A stretch of DNA of 64,000 bases from Candidatus Thorarchaeota archaeon (GCA_016839245.1 JAEOUN010000018.1:1-64000), one strand, 5' to 3'; counted from the first letter of the stretch, positions 18,810 to 27,514 are shown. Notes: generated by a model from the letters alone, not told the origin. Numbers and translations are program-made.

Positions 18810-20555
18810 TCACTTATGTGCAAAGGAAACCTTGATTGGATCACCAGTTTTGTTGATTTTGGCAAAGCCAACTCGCTCAAATTGAAGAAAAGTGCCTTCG
18901 GGGAGTTTACTCATACCGGACTCAGCAAGACCTCGTACAATACTACCATCTATCTGAGTTAGCTCTACTGGAACAGATCCCTCTTTTGGAATCCAATGAA
19001 TTATAGGACCGCCTACAGACCGCACTTCCTCAACATCATAGCTTTCAAGTTTCAGTGCTTTTGGTTGTTTTGTTTCAAGGGTGAAATTTGCAAAGTCCTT
19101 TAATCTAAAGAGTACTCCTTTCTTCAAGTTTTTAATATCAGATTTTTGAAGCCCAACTTCTAGCTTGCCATCAATCAGATGTAAAGGTATTTTTCTAACT
19201 CCGCGCTCAGGATAATCTGGATGTACTGGCACTTCAGCATACTCACGAGTATTGCCCTCAACTCTGACCCATTCAGGATTCTCAACAAAAAACACGCGAG
19301 GTGCATCAGCATCTCTGATTTTCCTATTCTCTGCATAGACAGATTTCATAGAGATCGAAATATCAACAATACTGAGACCTAAATCAAGCAGGACCTTTCG
19401 TAGAGCATCAGGATCAATCCCTCGTTTCTCAAGAGACTGGAGGCTCCATGTTCGCGGATCATCCCATCCTGTGTAAATTCCTTCTCGAACTTCCTTACTA
19501 GATTTGCTTTTGCTAAAAGTAGCATCTTGGAATTTAAGCCGACCATAATATATGAGTTCAGGATTTTGCCAACCATAGAGATTCCAGATAAATTGCTCTA
19601 TCTTACCTTCTTTAACAAGATCCTTTCCTCGAATAATATGAGAAATTCCTAGCTCATGATCATCAATACCCCATGAGAACTCAAGTAATGGCCATACTCT
19701 ATATTTTGATCCAACTCTTGGATGATCGGTTTCAGAGATACGTAATATTACATGATCTCGCATTGCTGGATCAGGATCAGTCATACCAGTTTTCAATCGT
19801 ACGGCAGCAGCTCTCTCGGGATATGTTCCATCCAACATTTTCTCCCAACGAGCTAAATTATCTTCAACCGGTAAACCACGACATGCGCAAGGGATTCCTT
19901 TTGTCTTGTGTTGGGTTCTCCAAACCTCCGCATCACAGTCACAGACATATGCATTCCCTCTTTTGATGAGATCAACTGCATATTTGTAAAACAGATCAAG
20001 TCTATCAGATTTGTAGACAGTTTTGTGATATTTAACACCGAGATAATCAAGACCTTCTGTGATGAGGTTAAAAGCATCAGATTCAACAATTTTCTCAGTT
20101 GAACCGATTGTATCATCAAAGACGAGGATAAGCTCACCGTTGTATCTCTTGACATAGTAATCATTTAAAATAACCATTCGAGCATTGCCTATATGGAGTG
20201 GACCAGATGGAAATGGCGCTAGTCGCATCACTATCTTTGACCATTTGTCTGCATTTGGTAGGTCCGGTAATTCCTTCTCTTCTGGTGTTTCTACAGTTTT
20301 TTGTTCAACCAATAGCTCAGGAGCAATCTTCTTCAGTTCAGAGATTTGATTATCAAGTGACAACTTTCCTACTTCATCTACGATCTTCTCTACGATTGTC
20401 TTAATCTCAGCTGCTTTGGATCTAAGTTCAGCTCGTGTTCCAAGTAAGGCACCCATAACAGATTTCACATCAGGTTTTCCATCATATTTGACAGCATTAT
20501 CAAGTACCATTTTTCGAATTTCAATCTCTAAATCATCCAAATAGATCAGCTCCAT
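18810..20555 (-). CDS. gltX: Glutamyl-tRNA synthetase (archaeal type)
   Basis: A 581-residue class I synthetase that charges tRNA-Glu, in many archaea also tRNA-Gln before amidation. An N-terminal helical region of about 100 residues is followed by the HIGH-like motif Phe-Pro-Ser-Gly-Pro-Leu-His-Ile-Gly-Asn near residue 118. The KMSKS loop is represented by a Phe-Ser-Lys-Ser-Lys-Ser-Ser segment near residue 345, followed by Gly-Trp-Asp-Asp-Pro-Arg-Thr. The C-terminal part is a beta-barrel anticodon-binding region as in the GlnRS-like archaeal enzymes. ATG 20555 is used; no clear ribosome-binding site precedes it, consistent with a leaderless transcript. Confidence 0.93.
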   Translation of the reverse strand: MELIYLDDLEIEIRKMVLDNAVKYDGKPDVKSVMGALLGTRAELRSKAAEIKTIVEKIVDEVGKLSLDNQISELKKIAPELLVEQKTVETPEEKELPDLPNADKWSKIVMRLAPFPSGPLHIGNARMVILNDYYVKRYNGELILVFDDTIGSTEKIVESDAFNLITEGLDYLGVKYHKTVYKSDRLDLFYKYAVDLIKRGNAYVCDCDAEVWRTQHKTKGIPCACRGLPVEDNLARWEKMLDGTYPERAAAVRLKTGMTDPDPAMRDHVILRISETDHPRVGSKYRVWPLLEFSWGIDDHELGISHIIRGKDLVKEGKIEQFIWNLYGWQNPELIYYGRLKFQDATFSKSKSSKEVREGIYTGWDDPRTWSLQSLEKRGIDPDALRKVLLDLGLSIVDISISMKSVYAENRKIRDADAPRVFFVENPEWVRVEGNTREYAEVPVHPDYPERGVRKIPLHLIDGKLEVGLQKSDIKNLKKGVLFRLKDFANFTLETKQPKALKLESYDVEEVRSVGGPIIHWIPKEGSVPVELTQIDGSIVRGLAESGMSKLPEGTFLQFERVGFAKINKTGDPIKVSFAHK

Positions 20556-20696
20556 AGAAAGAGAACTCTAATTTCATTTAACTTTGACTAGAAAATGAAT
20601 ATTATGAAATGTACCTGAAAATATTACCTCACGGAGACGCTTATTTAGATTATTTCTCGAATTTATCATAGTAAAAACATCTCGGGTGCATTGATC

Positions 20697-21032
20697 GTGT
20701 CTGAGTTGAAGTGTTGTAAACGATGTGGTGCATATCTCACCTGTGATCACAAAGGCGAATGTTGTGTAGAGTGCGAATACTTTGATCCTGTAGACATAGT
20801 ATGCATGGCAGGACCAGAAAGGAAACCGACTAGTCCACAGAAACCTAAGATGGAAGAAAATGACGGCGAAATTGACCCAGCCACATTTCTGTTTGAAGAT
20901 GATGATGAAGATGAGGATTTGAGTGACCTTCCTCCTGAACGCGATTCTGATGAAGATGACGATGACGACGATGATTTTGACGAGGATGATGATGACTTCG
21001 ACCTTGAAGATGATGATGATGATGAGTGGTAA
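20697..21032 (+). CDS. Small zinc-ribbon protein with Asp/Glu-rich tail
   Basis: A 111-residue protein with two parts. Residues 5-40 hold eight cysteines, including Cys-Cys-x2-Cys, Cys-Asp-His-x3-Cys-Cys-x2-Cys and a later Cys-Met-Ala, likely one or two zinc sites. The rest is a disordered tail that becomes almost pure Asp/Glu. The start is uncertain: GTG 20697 gives Met-Ser-Glu-Leu-Lys, while TTG 20691 adds two residues. Function is unknown; acidic tails often bind basic proteins such as histones. It is divergent from gltX. Confidence 0.6.
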   Translation: MSELKCCKRCGAYLTCDHKGECCVECEYFDPVDIVCMAGPERKPTSPQKPKMEENDGEIDPATFLFEDDDEDEDLSDLPPERDSDEDDDDDDDFDEDDDDFDLEDDDDDEW

Positions 21033-21045
21033 ATTTATCTACCAA

Positions 21046-21843
21046 TCATATCAAAATATAGTAGAAGTATAATCCAAAGAGAGCTGATGCCAGTATCAAT
21101 AAAACAGTTGCATTAATCACTAGATAGTGACGGGCATATTTCTTGGATATCCTAATTGGACCCAACGGCTTTAATCCAGTAGGAGCTCTAGTTTCTGAGT
21201 CGACAGCAATCCACATTATTTCCAACGGATTAGCGTCACTCGGAAAGATATCAAGATATAGATGAGAAGCATAACCGAGAAGAAATAATGCAGTTACGTA
21301 GTATTCAATCTCTGCTCCACTGCTGAGGTCAACGGGAATTATTGAAGAACTAGCGGATAGTATTCTTGTCGCTACATTTAGCAAAGTTGCAAGAGTAATG
21401 AAAAGGGGAAGAATTACTGAATGAAAGATAATGTTCCTATGTCTTTGAATACCTAAAAAGGGAATGTCCCAATCTGGCATTAAGGCACCAGTTACAGTAA
21501 TCAATGCTCCAATGAAAATTGAGATGTTACCAATAATTGGTATCATCGTATACCATTGATAGATTATTGTTCCAGCTAATGAACCAATACAAAATGTGAT
21601 GAAGAACATAGCACTTATTGCACTTCTATTACTACTAGTACGTGCCTGCATGTTCTTGTTTGGTGCCTTGTAGTATAGAAGAGGTACTGCAACAAGACTG
21701 ACTGAAAGTCCCCCAATGAGATAGAATTGGAGTAATTCGTAGAGTGTCCCCAGATCGGATTGCCATACACTAAAGACATAGATTAACGAATAGAGACCTA
21801 CAAAGAGAGCAAAGGCAAAAACCATATGTGAAACTCGATTCAT
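21046..21843 (-). CDS. Polytopic membrane protein, DUF457/YdjM-like putative metal-dependent hydrolase
   Basis: A 265-residue integral membrane protein with about six or seven hydrophobic helices. It shows the signature of the DUF457/YdjM-type putative membrane hydrolases: Met-Pro-Asp-Trp-Asp-Ile, then His-Arg-Asn-Ile-Ile-Phe-His-Ser, then Gly-Tyr-Ala-Ser-His-Leu-Tyr-Leu-Asp-Ile, which would place Asp and His residues at a metal site. The substrate is unknown. It lies downstream of the EAP30-like gene on the same strand, 53 bases apart, so co-transcription is possible. Confidence 0.6.
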   Translation of the reverse strand: MNRVSHMVFAFALFVGLYSLIYVFSVWQSDLGTLYELLQFYLIGGLSVSLVAVPLLYYKAPNKNMQARTSSNRSAISAMFFITFCIGSLAGTIIYQWYTMIPIIGNISIFIGALITVTGALMPDWDIPFLGIQRHRNIIFHSVILPLFITLATLLNVATRILSASSSIIPVDLSSGAEIEYYVTALFLLGYASHLYLDIFPSDANPLEIMWIAVDSETRAPTGLKPLGPIRISKKYARHYLVINATVLLILASALFGLYFYYILI

Positions 21844-21896
21844 TCTTCAAACCCCTGTTCATAGAGAGTCAACTAGACCAATAAAATGATTGCGAC

Positions 21897-24230
21897 TTAT
21901 TTCTTTCCCCCGATTAATCCAGGGAAGAAATATTGAGTGCTTTTTGAATAGCTTCGCTGTTCCTTAGCAACACCATTAGCAATTAGAAGGTTCAATGCAT
22001 TACGTACTCGTTCTTCAGTCCACCCCAGACCAATCACAATTTCCTCTATTGTTAGTTTCCCATCATTTTGAGCAGCCAAATCCAGAATGTGTTGAGGATC
22101 GTCAGTAAGCGCCACAGGAACAAATTCAACAAGAAGAGTACCACTCCCTAAAGGTGAGAGACCCTGAATCAGTCCTTCATTTGCCATATCGTTGATTATG
22201 TCTTGAATTTCCTCAGATCCAGTGCTCCAACCAAGATTGTCTAATCTTACTAGCAATTCTGAAAAAAGCATTATGCCACCAAATTTCTTCGATTCTTCAG
22301 CTGTCCTCAAGATATCTCTTCTTAGACCATCGACTCGATCATCCCGTTTTAGAAAACGCTTTACCATCCCAGTCTTTACCTTTGCTTCAGTTATCCAAGC
22401 TTCGGGCTCATACCCTAATTCGGTAAGGAGTTCATGTAATGCATTCCTATATGCAGGAATGCCTAATAGGGTTACACCCTGTTTTTCAAATGCATTCCAA
22501 AGTCGTTCACGAATCATATCCAGACGCCTTGCCCGTTCAACAAGCTCGTCTAGTTGCAAAGCAAGCTGTTCTTCATGCGAGAGCGGTGTCAATGTTATTG
22601 GAATGACAACATCATCGGTGGAGGTGAGGGAGAACTCTACAGGTTTTTCAATATAGCCTACAGCTCGCACAACACCTTCATAATCACTCCTTGGGAGACT
22701 AACGCTTGCAATTCCTAGACTATCAGATTCAAGAGTCAATGCTCCGATTTCTAATTTGGCACCAATAATGGGATTACCTGCATCATCATAAAAATGAATT
22801 TTTACAGAGCACATCGTTTCATCTGTAGTCGTAGATGTGATTGCACGACGGCGTCTACTTTTTGATTTAGTTTCAGGGATAGACATCAATATCTTTTCAA
22901 GTTCTTCCAAAAAGGGGCGTTTTACTAGTGCATCGCCAAGCAATGATTCAGCTCCAGAATGAATGGCTTGTCGCGCCTTCGAATCTGCTAGAAGATTGTT
23001 GTCTTGAGATGAATCTCGGATGAACTTTCGAAAAGTAACATCATCATTCGCACGTTCCTTAATTATTGATGAGAGACCTTCTATAGCCCTAGAGGAGGTT
23101 TCAAACACATCAACATAATCACGACGACGACTAATATGTTCGCCATTTACAATAAGGTGCAATAATGGATGTACTTCAATCTGTAATTGATCCTTTCTGG
23201 AATACCCAATAATGAAGAATGGTAACATAATTGCTGTTTTGCGTTTTCCTGATTCATCTACCCTTGCTTGTACAGACATATCGGTTAATGCACTTAATTG
23301 ATTTCGTACTTGTTTAATTACAGTATTCGACTCAGCCACAAGTTCATCCCAATTGATTGAGAGATTTTGTATCTCATCTTCTAATGAAGATACAATCTCA
23401 GACTGCTTCTGTAGGTCTCTTTCAAGAGCACTTTTTCGAGCATTTAGAGTCTTGTCAAGTTCTGCCAAACGAACACTCCTATCTGATGATTTTCCTACGG
23501 CTATTTTATATCGCTCAGATTCCAAATTCTCAATCTGTTTTTTCAATGACTCAACTCGTTGATCCAATCGAGAGATTACTGGAACAGCAGATTTCTTGTG
23601 AGAATTCAGAAGAGAATCAATCTTGGGATGAAGTATTTCTAGAATCTCAGTCAGTCCTTCTTCGAGAGAGAATAATGAAACTGATGTAGATTGTAACACC
23701 TTTATTGAATGATCAAAATCAGATTTATTAATGAGACCCGAAAGCGAAATAGAATAATCTTCGAGATTTTGATGAGTTGGTCTATCGAATATTTTTGAGA
23801 TTCCTCTAGCAACCAATCCTGAGAACAAACCAACAACTGTTGTTGATGGTGAGTCAAGATATCTCTTCATCTCGGTCTTAATATCTTGGATGCACTTGAT
23901 TAGCGATTCAGGAGTTTTTGCTGTTTCAAGTTTGTCTTTAATTTTCGCAAGATTGATTGATTTGACTTCCTGAATTACCTCAGAGGTTAATCCTAATTGC
24001 TCAATGAGAAAGTATCGATTAGCCTCATGTGATGGAATTACAACAACGGGAAGATAACTCTTTAAAATAAACTCCAGATCTCTGCCGTCTCTATGTTCCA
24101 TTGCCCGAAAGACCATTGAAGCAAGAACATAATCCTCTGGAACAGCTTGCTCCATATTTTGACCGCCTGCTAACTGTAGCTTTCTTGTGGCAGTGACAGG
24201 TACAATGATATTATAGCGGTCAAGATCCAT
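21897..24230 (-). CDS. Coiled-coil protein with C-terminal ESCRT-II EAP30 (Vps22/SNF8)-like region
   Basis: A 777-residue multidomain protein. Residues 1-220 are mixed alpha/beta and helical. About 225-310 form a charged coiled coil. About 340-470 form another globular part, then a basic Lys-Ser-Arg-Arg-Arg-Arg stretch. About 480-550 look like a CarboxypepD-reg/transthyretin-like beta domain (Asp-Ala-Gly-Asn-Pro-Ile-x-Gly-Ala). Residues 556-777 match the EAP30 plan: a helical hairpin with Gln-Leu-Asp near its start, an Asn/Arg-Leu-x5-Gly-x-Glu-Pro step, a first winged helix opening Phe-Gly-Gly-Ile-Met-Leu and ending Leu-Val-Glu-Phe-Val-Pro, then a second ending Gln-Tyr-Phe-Phe-Pro-Gly-Leu. 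SNF8 has the same Val-Pro, Trp-x-x-Glu-Arg and Tyr-Trp-(Leu/Phe)-Pro positions. No signal peptide or membrane helix is seen. The EAP30 call rests on recalled family sequence and needs a profile search. Confidence 0.7.
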   Translation of the reverse strand: MDLDRYNIIVPVTATRKLQLAGGQNMEQAVPEDYVLASMVFRAMEHRDGRDLEFILKSYLPVVVIPSHEANRYFLIEQLGLTSEVIQEVKSINLAKIKDKLETAKTPESLIKCIQDIKTEMKRYLDSPSTTVVGLFSGLVARGISKIFDRPTHQNLEDYSISLSGLINKSDFDHSIKVLQSTSVSLFSLEEGLTEILEILHPKIDSLLNSHKKSAVPVISRLDQRVESLKKQIENLESERYKIAVGKSSDRSVRLAELDKTLNARKSALERDLQKQSEIVSSLEDEIQNLSINWDELVAESNTVIKQVRNQLSALTDMSVQARVDESGKRKTAIMLPFFIIGYSRKDQLQIEVHPLLHLIVNGEHISRRRDYVDVFETSSRAIEGLSSIIKERANDDVTFRKFIRDSSQDNNLLADSKARQAIHSGAESLLGDALVKRPFLEELEKILMSIPETKSKSRRRRAITSTTTDETMCSVKIHFYDDAGNPIIGAKLEIGALTLESDSLGIASVSLPRSDYEGVVRAVGYIEKPVEFSLTSTDDVVIPITLTPLSHEEQLALQLDELVERARRLDMIRERLWNAFEKQGVTLLGIPAYRNALHELLTELGYEPEAWITEAKVKTGMVKRFLKRDDRVDGLRRDILRTAEESKKFGGIMLFSELLVRLDNLGWSTGSEEIQDIINDMANEGLIQGLSPLGSGTLLVEFVPVALTDDPQHILDLAAQNDGKLTIEEIVIGLGWTEERVRNALNLLIANGVAKEQRSYSKSTQYFFPGLIGGKK

Positions 24231-24302
24231 ATGAATTTCCCATAATTGAGGTTATGGGAATGCTTTTCATACTTTCTTATATAGTAGTAAATTAGCGCCT
24301 AT

Positions 24303-24674
24303 ATGGAATGGATTGAACAGATGACAAGAGGTTCTTCTGAGATACTACCAATTTGCCCATATTGTGGTCATTACAAGGGGATTGGAGATTGCCAGAATCC
24401 TGATTGCCATAGAATATATCACGATTCTCGAATTTCTGCAAAAGATACAGAGTGTGTCATATGTTCATCTGAGGGAGCTGTTTCATGTTCAGTCTGTAAC
24501 CACATGTATTGCAACGAACATTCTGAAGGGATGAATCAAACAAAGATTACCACTATTGATCAGCATATTGGAACCTGTATAATATGTGGAAAATTTGTCT
24601 GTGAACAATGTTGGATTTTTAATAAAGAGGGAAAAATTACCTGTTTGATACATGTAAGTCCAAGAATTGGATGA
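24303..24674 (+). CDS. Small multi-zinc (treble-clef/B-box-like) protein
   Basis: A 123-residue cysteine/histidine-rich protein with three successive clusters. The first is Cys-Pro-Tyr-Cys-Gly-His followed by Cys-x4-Cys-His and His. The second is Cys-Val-Ile-Cys, Cys-Ser-Val-Cys, then Cys-Asn-Glu-His. The third is Cys-Ile-Ile-Cys-Gly-Lys-Phe-Val-Cys-x2-Cys and a final Cys-Leu-Ile-His. The spacing resembles RING, B-box or FYVE-like cross-brace fingers, but I cannot assign one. It is divergent from the EAP30-like gene and precedes the longin/GTPase operon, which suggests a part in the same process; that is inference. Confidence 0.65.
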   Translation: MEWIEQMTRGSSEILPICPYCGHYKGIGDCQNPDCHRIYHDSRISAKDTECVICSSEGAVSCSVCNHMYCNEHSEGMNQTKITTIDQHIGTCIICGKFVCEQCWIFNKEGKITCLIHVSPRIG

Positions 24675-24775
24675 TGAATGAACAATAATGAGACCTTGAA
24701 TCAATTTTCCACTGAGGGACTACATGAGAGTCAAACATTTATGGGGTTAGTGTGATTTGCAATGTGGGACGCAAT

Positions 24776-25888
24776 ATGCCAAAGGCAACGTTCATAGTCC
24801 ATTTAGATGACTTTCAAGGCTTCATAGTAAGACATAGGTATCCTTCTACATTGGCACTTAATGAGAAAGTACTCAATCTTATCTTCTACGAGCAGCAGAA
24901 GGAAAGAAAAGAAGAACTTAGCTTTGCCGAGATTGAAGGATTAAGAATTGCATCATATAACTCAGACAATTTTCCAGGGTGGATGGTATGTTCAATTCTT
25001 GACACAGATGAAGATTTTAATTCTCTACGAGCCGATTTGGAAGGATCTGGAAGACTGCTTTTGACATTAATTAATGTGGATGAGGAATCATTCTCACTTG
25101 AAGAGGTAATCAGAAACGGAAGCACATTGAAAGATATGACTGAAGAGCAGAAATTCGCTGAGATATTCTTAACACCTTCATCCGCTCTACTTCTTGAACG
25201 AATGCAAACAGAAGGCATAGAGAAAGCTGCTAAATTATCTATTTGGTTACACAGCCAGTTACAAAATGAAGATGTTGACCTTCGTGAAGCAATGGCGCCA
25301 CTCATGGATTCTGGTGTTGTGAAAGTGGAACTTTTGGGTAAGACATCAGAAATGGTCTTTCTCATCAGGGATATCTTTGGTTATAGAGAACCTCCAGTGG
25401 AGTCGATTAGTAAAACAAAAGAGAACATCCCAAGCATTTCTGATAAATACACAGAGTACTTAACAGAATTCTTCTCACCTCCACCACCAAACAAAGGATA
25501 TAATCCAACATTACCGGTGGATGATCCTAACTCACCAATCCTTGAAGATAGAGAAAAAATATCACGCATTTTAGTTGAGAGGCTTCAATATATGGTAATG
25601 ACATCCCTTAGAGAACAACCATTATCAGTGGTAGATATATCAAAGAAAACAGCACTTCCAGAGGCTATTGTTCAGAAAGTGCTTTACGCATTGGAATCAG
25701 AAAAAGTAACTATCCGTTTTGAAGAAGAGAATCTATGGGCATTACTGACGAATCCAAAGATTTCTTCGTTTATGCCAGAATATGTACTCCCGATAGTATC
25801 TAAGAAGCTGTCAGAGAAAGAAATATCCCCTGAAGCAGCTCATAGGCATCTAGAATTACTCATGTTGACTTGGGGTGAGATGAAATGA
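24776..25888 (+). CDS. Longin-like N-terminus plus winged-helix protein, coupled to a GTPase gene
   Basis: A 370-residue protein without a firm family. Residues 1-100 give a beta-alpha-beta pattern suggesting a longin or roadblock-type module (Ile-Val-His-Leu-Asp-Asp-Phe-Gln-Gly-Phe-Ile-Val). About 130-215 resemble a winged helix. A Pro-rich linker with four consecutive Pro lies near residue 237. About 265-340 resemble a second winged helix. ATG 24776 is preferred over GTG 24752 because the beta strand begins there. The last codons overlap the GTPase start (ATGA-type, 4 bases), which strongly implies stoichiometric, coupled translation. A GTPase regulator or effector role is inference. Confidence 0.65.
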   Translation: MPKATFIVHLDDFQGFIVRHRYPSTLALNEKVLNLIFYEQQKERKEELSFAEIEGLRIASYNSDNFPGWMVCSILDTDEDFNSLRADLEGSGRLLLTLINVDEESFSLEEVIRNGSTLKDMTEEQKFAEIFLTPSSALLLERMQTEGIEKAAKLSIWLHSQLQNEDVDLREAMAPLMDSGVVKVELLGKTSEMVFLIRDIFGYREPPVESISKTKENIPSISDKYTEYLTEFFSPPPPNKGYNPTLPVDDPNSPILEDREKISRILVERLQYMVMTSLREQPLSVVDISKKTALPEAIVQKVLYALESEKVTIRFEEENLWALLTNPKISSFMPEYVLPIVSKKLSEKEISPEAAHRHLELLMLTWGEMK

Positions 25889-26736
25889 TCCGTGGCGTCT
25901 ATGTTCTTGGCGAGCAAGGGAATATGATTTACTCCAAGGAGTATGCAAAGAGTGAATCTAAATCAAACATGGTTGAATTTCTTATCAACTTGACTCAATT
26001 TTTAAATTCAGTGGATCTTGAAAACAAGACAGAATACATGAATGTCGCAGTGTCACGTATTTTCTATGCTCAACGAAATCCATTCACATTCATGATCGTT
26101 GCTGACAAAGCAGATGATTCAAGCCAGATAGAGGAGAAAATTGGAGATCTTGTTGACGCATTCATGAGAGATTATGCTAATCTAGCTCTTGTGAATCAAT
26201 CACTTGATGGTTTCGATACTAAAGTAGACGAGATTGCAGTCACCATGGTGAAAGTAGCAATACTTGGTTTTGCAGGTGTTGGTAAGACAACAACACTTCA
26301 TCTCTTGCGTGGCGAAACACTACCATTAGTCCATGACCCAACAATTGGTGTGTCAATAAAGAAACTCCCTGAAGAGATTAGTAACGCAAATATTGTTCTT
26401 TGGGACTTAGCAGGTCAGTCACGATTCAGCATTCTCTGGGCGAAAATGATTGCAAATGCGCAAGTCGTAATCATAGTAACAGACAGTACTCTTGAAAATG
26501 TCTTAAGGTCAAAGAAACTTGTCAGCTTGGTAACCGAAGAAGTACCAGATGCAAAAGTCATTGGAATTGCTAACAAACAAGACTTGCCTACAGCTCTTAC
26601 ACCCGAACGAGTTGGACAGATTCTTGGGATTCCTACATATGAATTAGTTGCAATTGATATATCATATCGCGATAGGCTAATTCAAATTATACGTCGTGCA
26701 ATACTTGAAGGAAAAGCTGAAACAAAAAGCGCTTAA
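25885..26736 (+). CDS. Longin domain fused to an Arf/Ras-like small GTPase
   Basis: A 283-residue protein. Residues 1-118 have the longin/adaptin-small-subunit pattern: an N-terminal strand Ile-Arg-Gly-Val-Tyr-Val-Leu, an amphipathic helix, strands with Tyr-Ala-Gln-Arg-Asn-Pro-Phe-Thr-Phe-Met-Ile-Val-Ala, and a long C-terminal helix. Residues 122-275 are a small GTPase: G1 Gly-Phe-Ala-Gly-Val-Gly-Lys-Thr (128-135), G2 Thr near 153 in Asp-Pro-Thr-Ile-Gly, G3 Trp-Asp-Leu-Ala-Gly-Gln (173-178), G4 Asn-Lys-Gln-Asp (230-233). Trp-Asp-x-x-Gly-Gln and Asn-Lys-Gln-Asp are Arf-like. No lipidation cysteine or N-terminal myristoylation glycine is seen, so membrane contact may come via the longin part or a partner. 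It is coupled to the preceding gene. Confidence 0.85.
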   Translation: MIRGVYVLGEQGNMIYSKEYAKSESKSNMVEFLINLTQFLNSVDLENKTEYMNVAVSRIFYAQRNPFTFMIVADKADDSSQIEEKIGDLVDAFMRDYANLALVNQSLDGFDTKVDEIAVTMVKVAILGFAGVGKTTTLHLLRGETLPLVHDPTIGVSIKKLPEEISNANIVLWDLAGQSRFSILWAKMIANAQVVIIVTDSTLENVLRSKKLVSLVTEEVPDAKVIGIANKQDLPTALTPERVGQILGIPTYELVAIDISYRDRLIQIIRRAILEGKAETKSA

Positions 26737-26879
26737 AGCGTTCATTGTTCGATGTTTCAAATAAAATTATAGAAAATTCCAGTTTTAGGTCATAATATCA
26801 TCCTCAATGCATCAAGGCAAAGGTTAAGAACCAAAAAAGGGGAGATATCTCTAGGTAGCGCACATAGGTGACTAAAACC

Positions 26880-27428
26880 ATGTCTTTCGATATTAGCGCA
26901 ATTATGGAGAAATTAAAGGAAATAGAGGATTTCGCTGAAAATGTGGCTGAAACTAAAAAGCTAGCCGATACTTTAGCGGAAAACTTTGCGAAGATGAAGA
27001 TGAACATCAACCAAACCATCAACGATAGTTTTGCTGAAATAGCCAACCAAATTGAAGCGTTAAGGCAAAACATGGAAAAGATGGAAAGCGTCAAGACTGA
27101 AGCCCCAAAAGTTGAAGCTCCGGCACCGCAACCCAAACCGGAACCTAAGCCGGAGGTTAAGCCAGCTCCAGAACCTGAGCTCATTCCAGAACCAATTCCG
27201 GAACCAGTTATGGAAGTAGTGGAACCAGAAGTAACTGCTGAGGCAACAGAAAGTGATGATCAGTTGGATTTTCTCCTGCAACAGAAAGATCGACTAAAAG
27301 CACAGCTAACGGATCTACGTTTTGATTATATGCGAGGATATATTCCTGAAGATGAATATAAGACAAAAGAATCAGAGCTTGACAGCCAACTTGAGGACTT
27401 AGACAAGCAAATTGCTGTGCTTAAGTAG
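26880..27428 (+). CDS. Coiled-coil protein with Pro-rich linker
   Basis: A 182-residue protein of three parts: an N-terminal coiled coil (residues 5-65) rich in Lys, Glu and Met, a linker of alternating Pro-Glu/Pro-Lys/Ala-Pro (about 70-120), and a C-terminal helical hairpin (about 128-182) with an Asp-Tyr-Met-Arg-Gly-Tyr-Ile-Pro-Glu-Asp-Glu-Tyr turn. That turn is common in small helical modules where a Lys-Gly-x-Ile-x-x-x-x-Tyr motif separates two helices. The ATG at 26880 has AGGTGA 9 nt upstream (26865-26870), so the earlier in-frame GTG is part of the ribosome-binding site. Function is unknown. It follows the GTPase gene by about 140 bases and ends at a terminator hairpin. Confidence 0.65.
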   Translation: MSFDISAIMEKLKEIEDFAENVAETKKLADTLAENFAKMKMNINQTINDSFAEIANQIEALRQNMEKMESVKTEAPKVEAPAPQPKPEPKPEVKPAPEPELIPEPIPEPVMEVVEPEVTAEATESDDQLDFLLQQKDRLKAQLTDLRFDYMRGYIPEDEYKTKESELDSQLEDLDKQIAVLK

Positions 27429-27449
27429 ATTCAACAGTTAAACGATAAT

Positions 27450-27503
27450 GGCTCCAGATCTAGCGGTATGGAGCCCTTATAATTATTTAATTTTTTAGTT
27501 AAA
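27450..27503 (+). terminator. Hairpin plus T-rich tract after the coiled-coil gene
   Basis: Arms 27450-27456 and 27469-27475 are exact 7-bp reverse complements with a 12-nt loop. An AT-rich run with six consecutive T follows (to about 27497). It lies 22 bases after the stop codon at 27428. Confidence 0.6.
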
Positions 27504-27514
27504 GAGAATTAGTG

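Noticed and set aside
20845..21045. 66-aa His-rich minus-strand frame
   Set aside because: Antisense to the Asp-rich tail of the zinc-ribbon protein.
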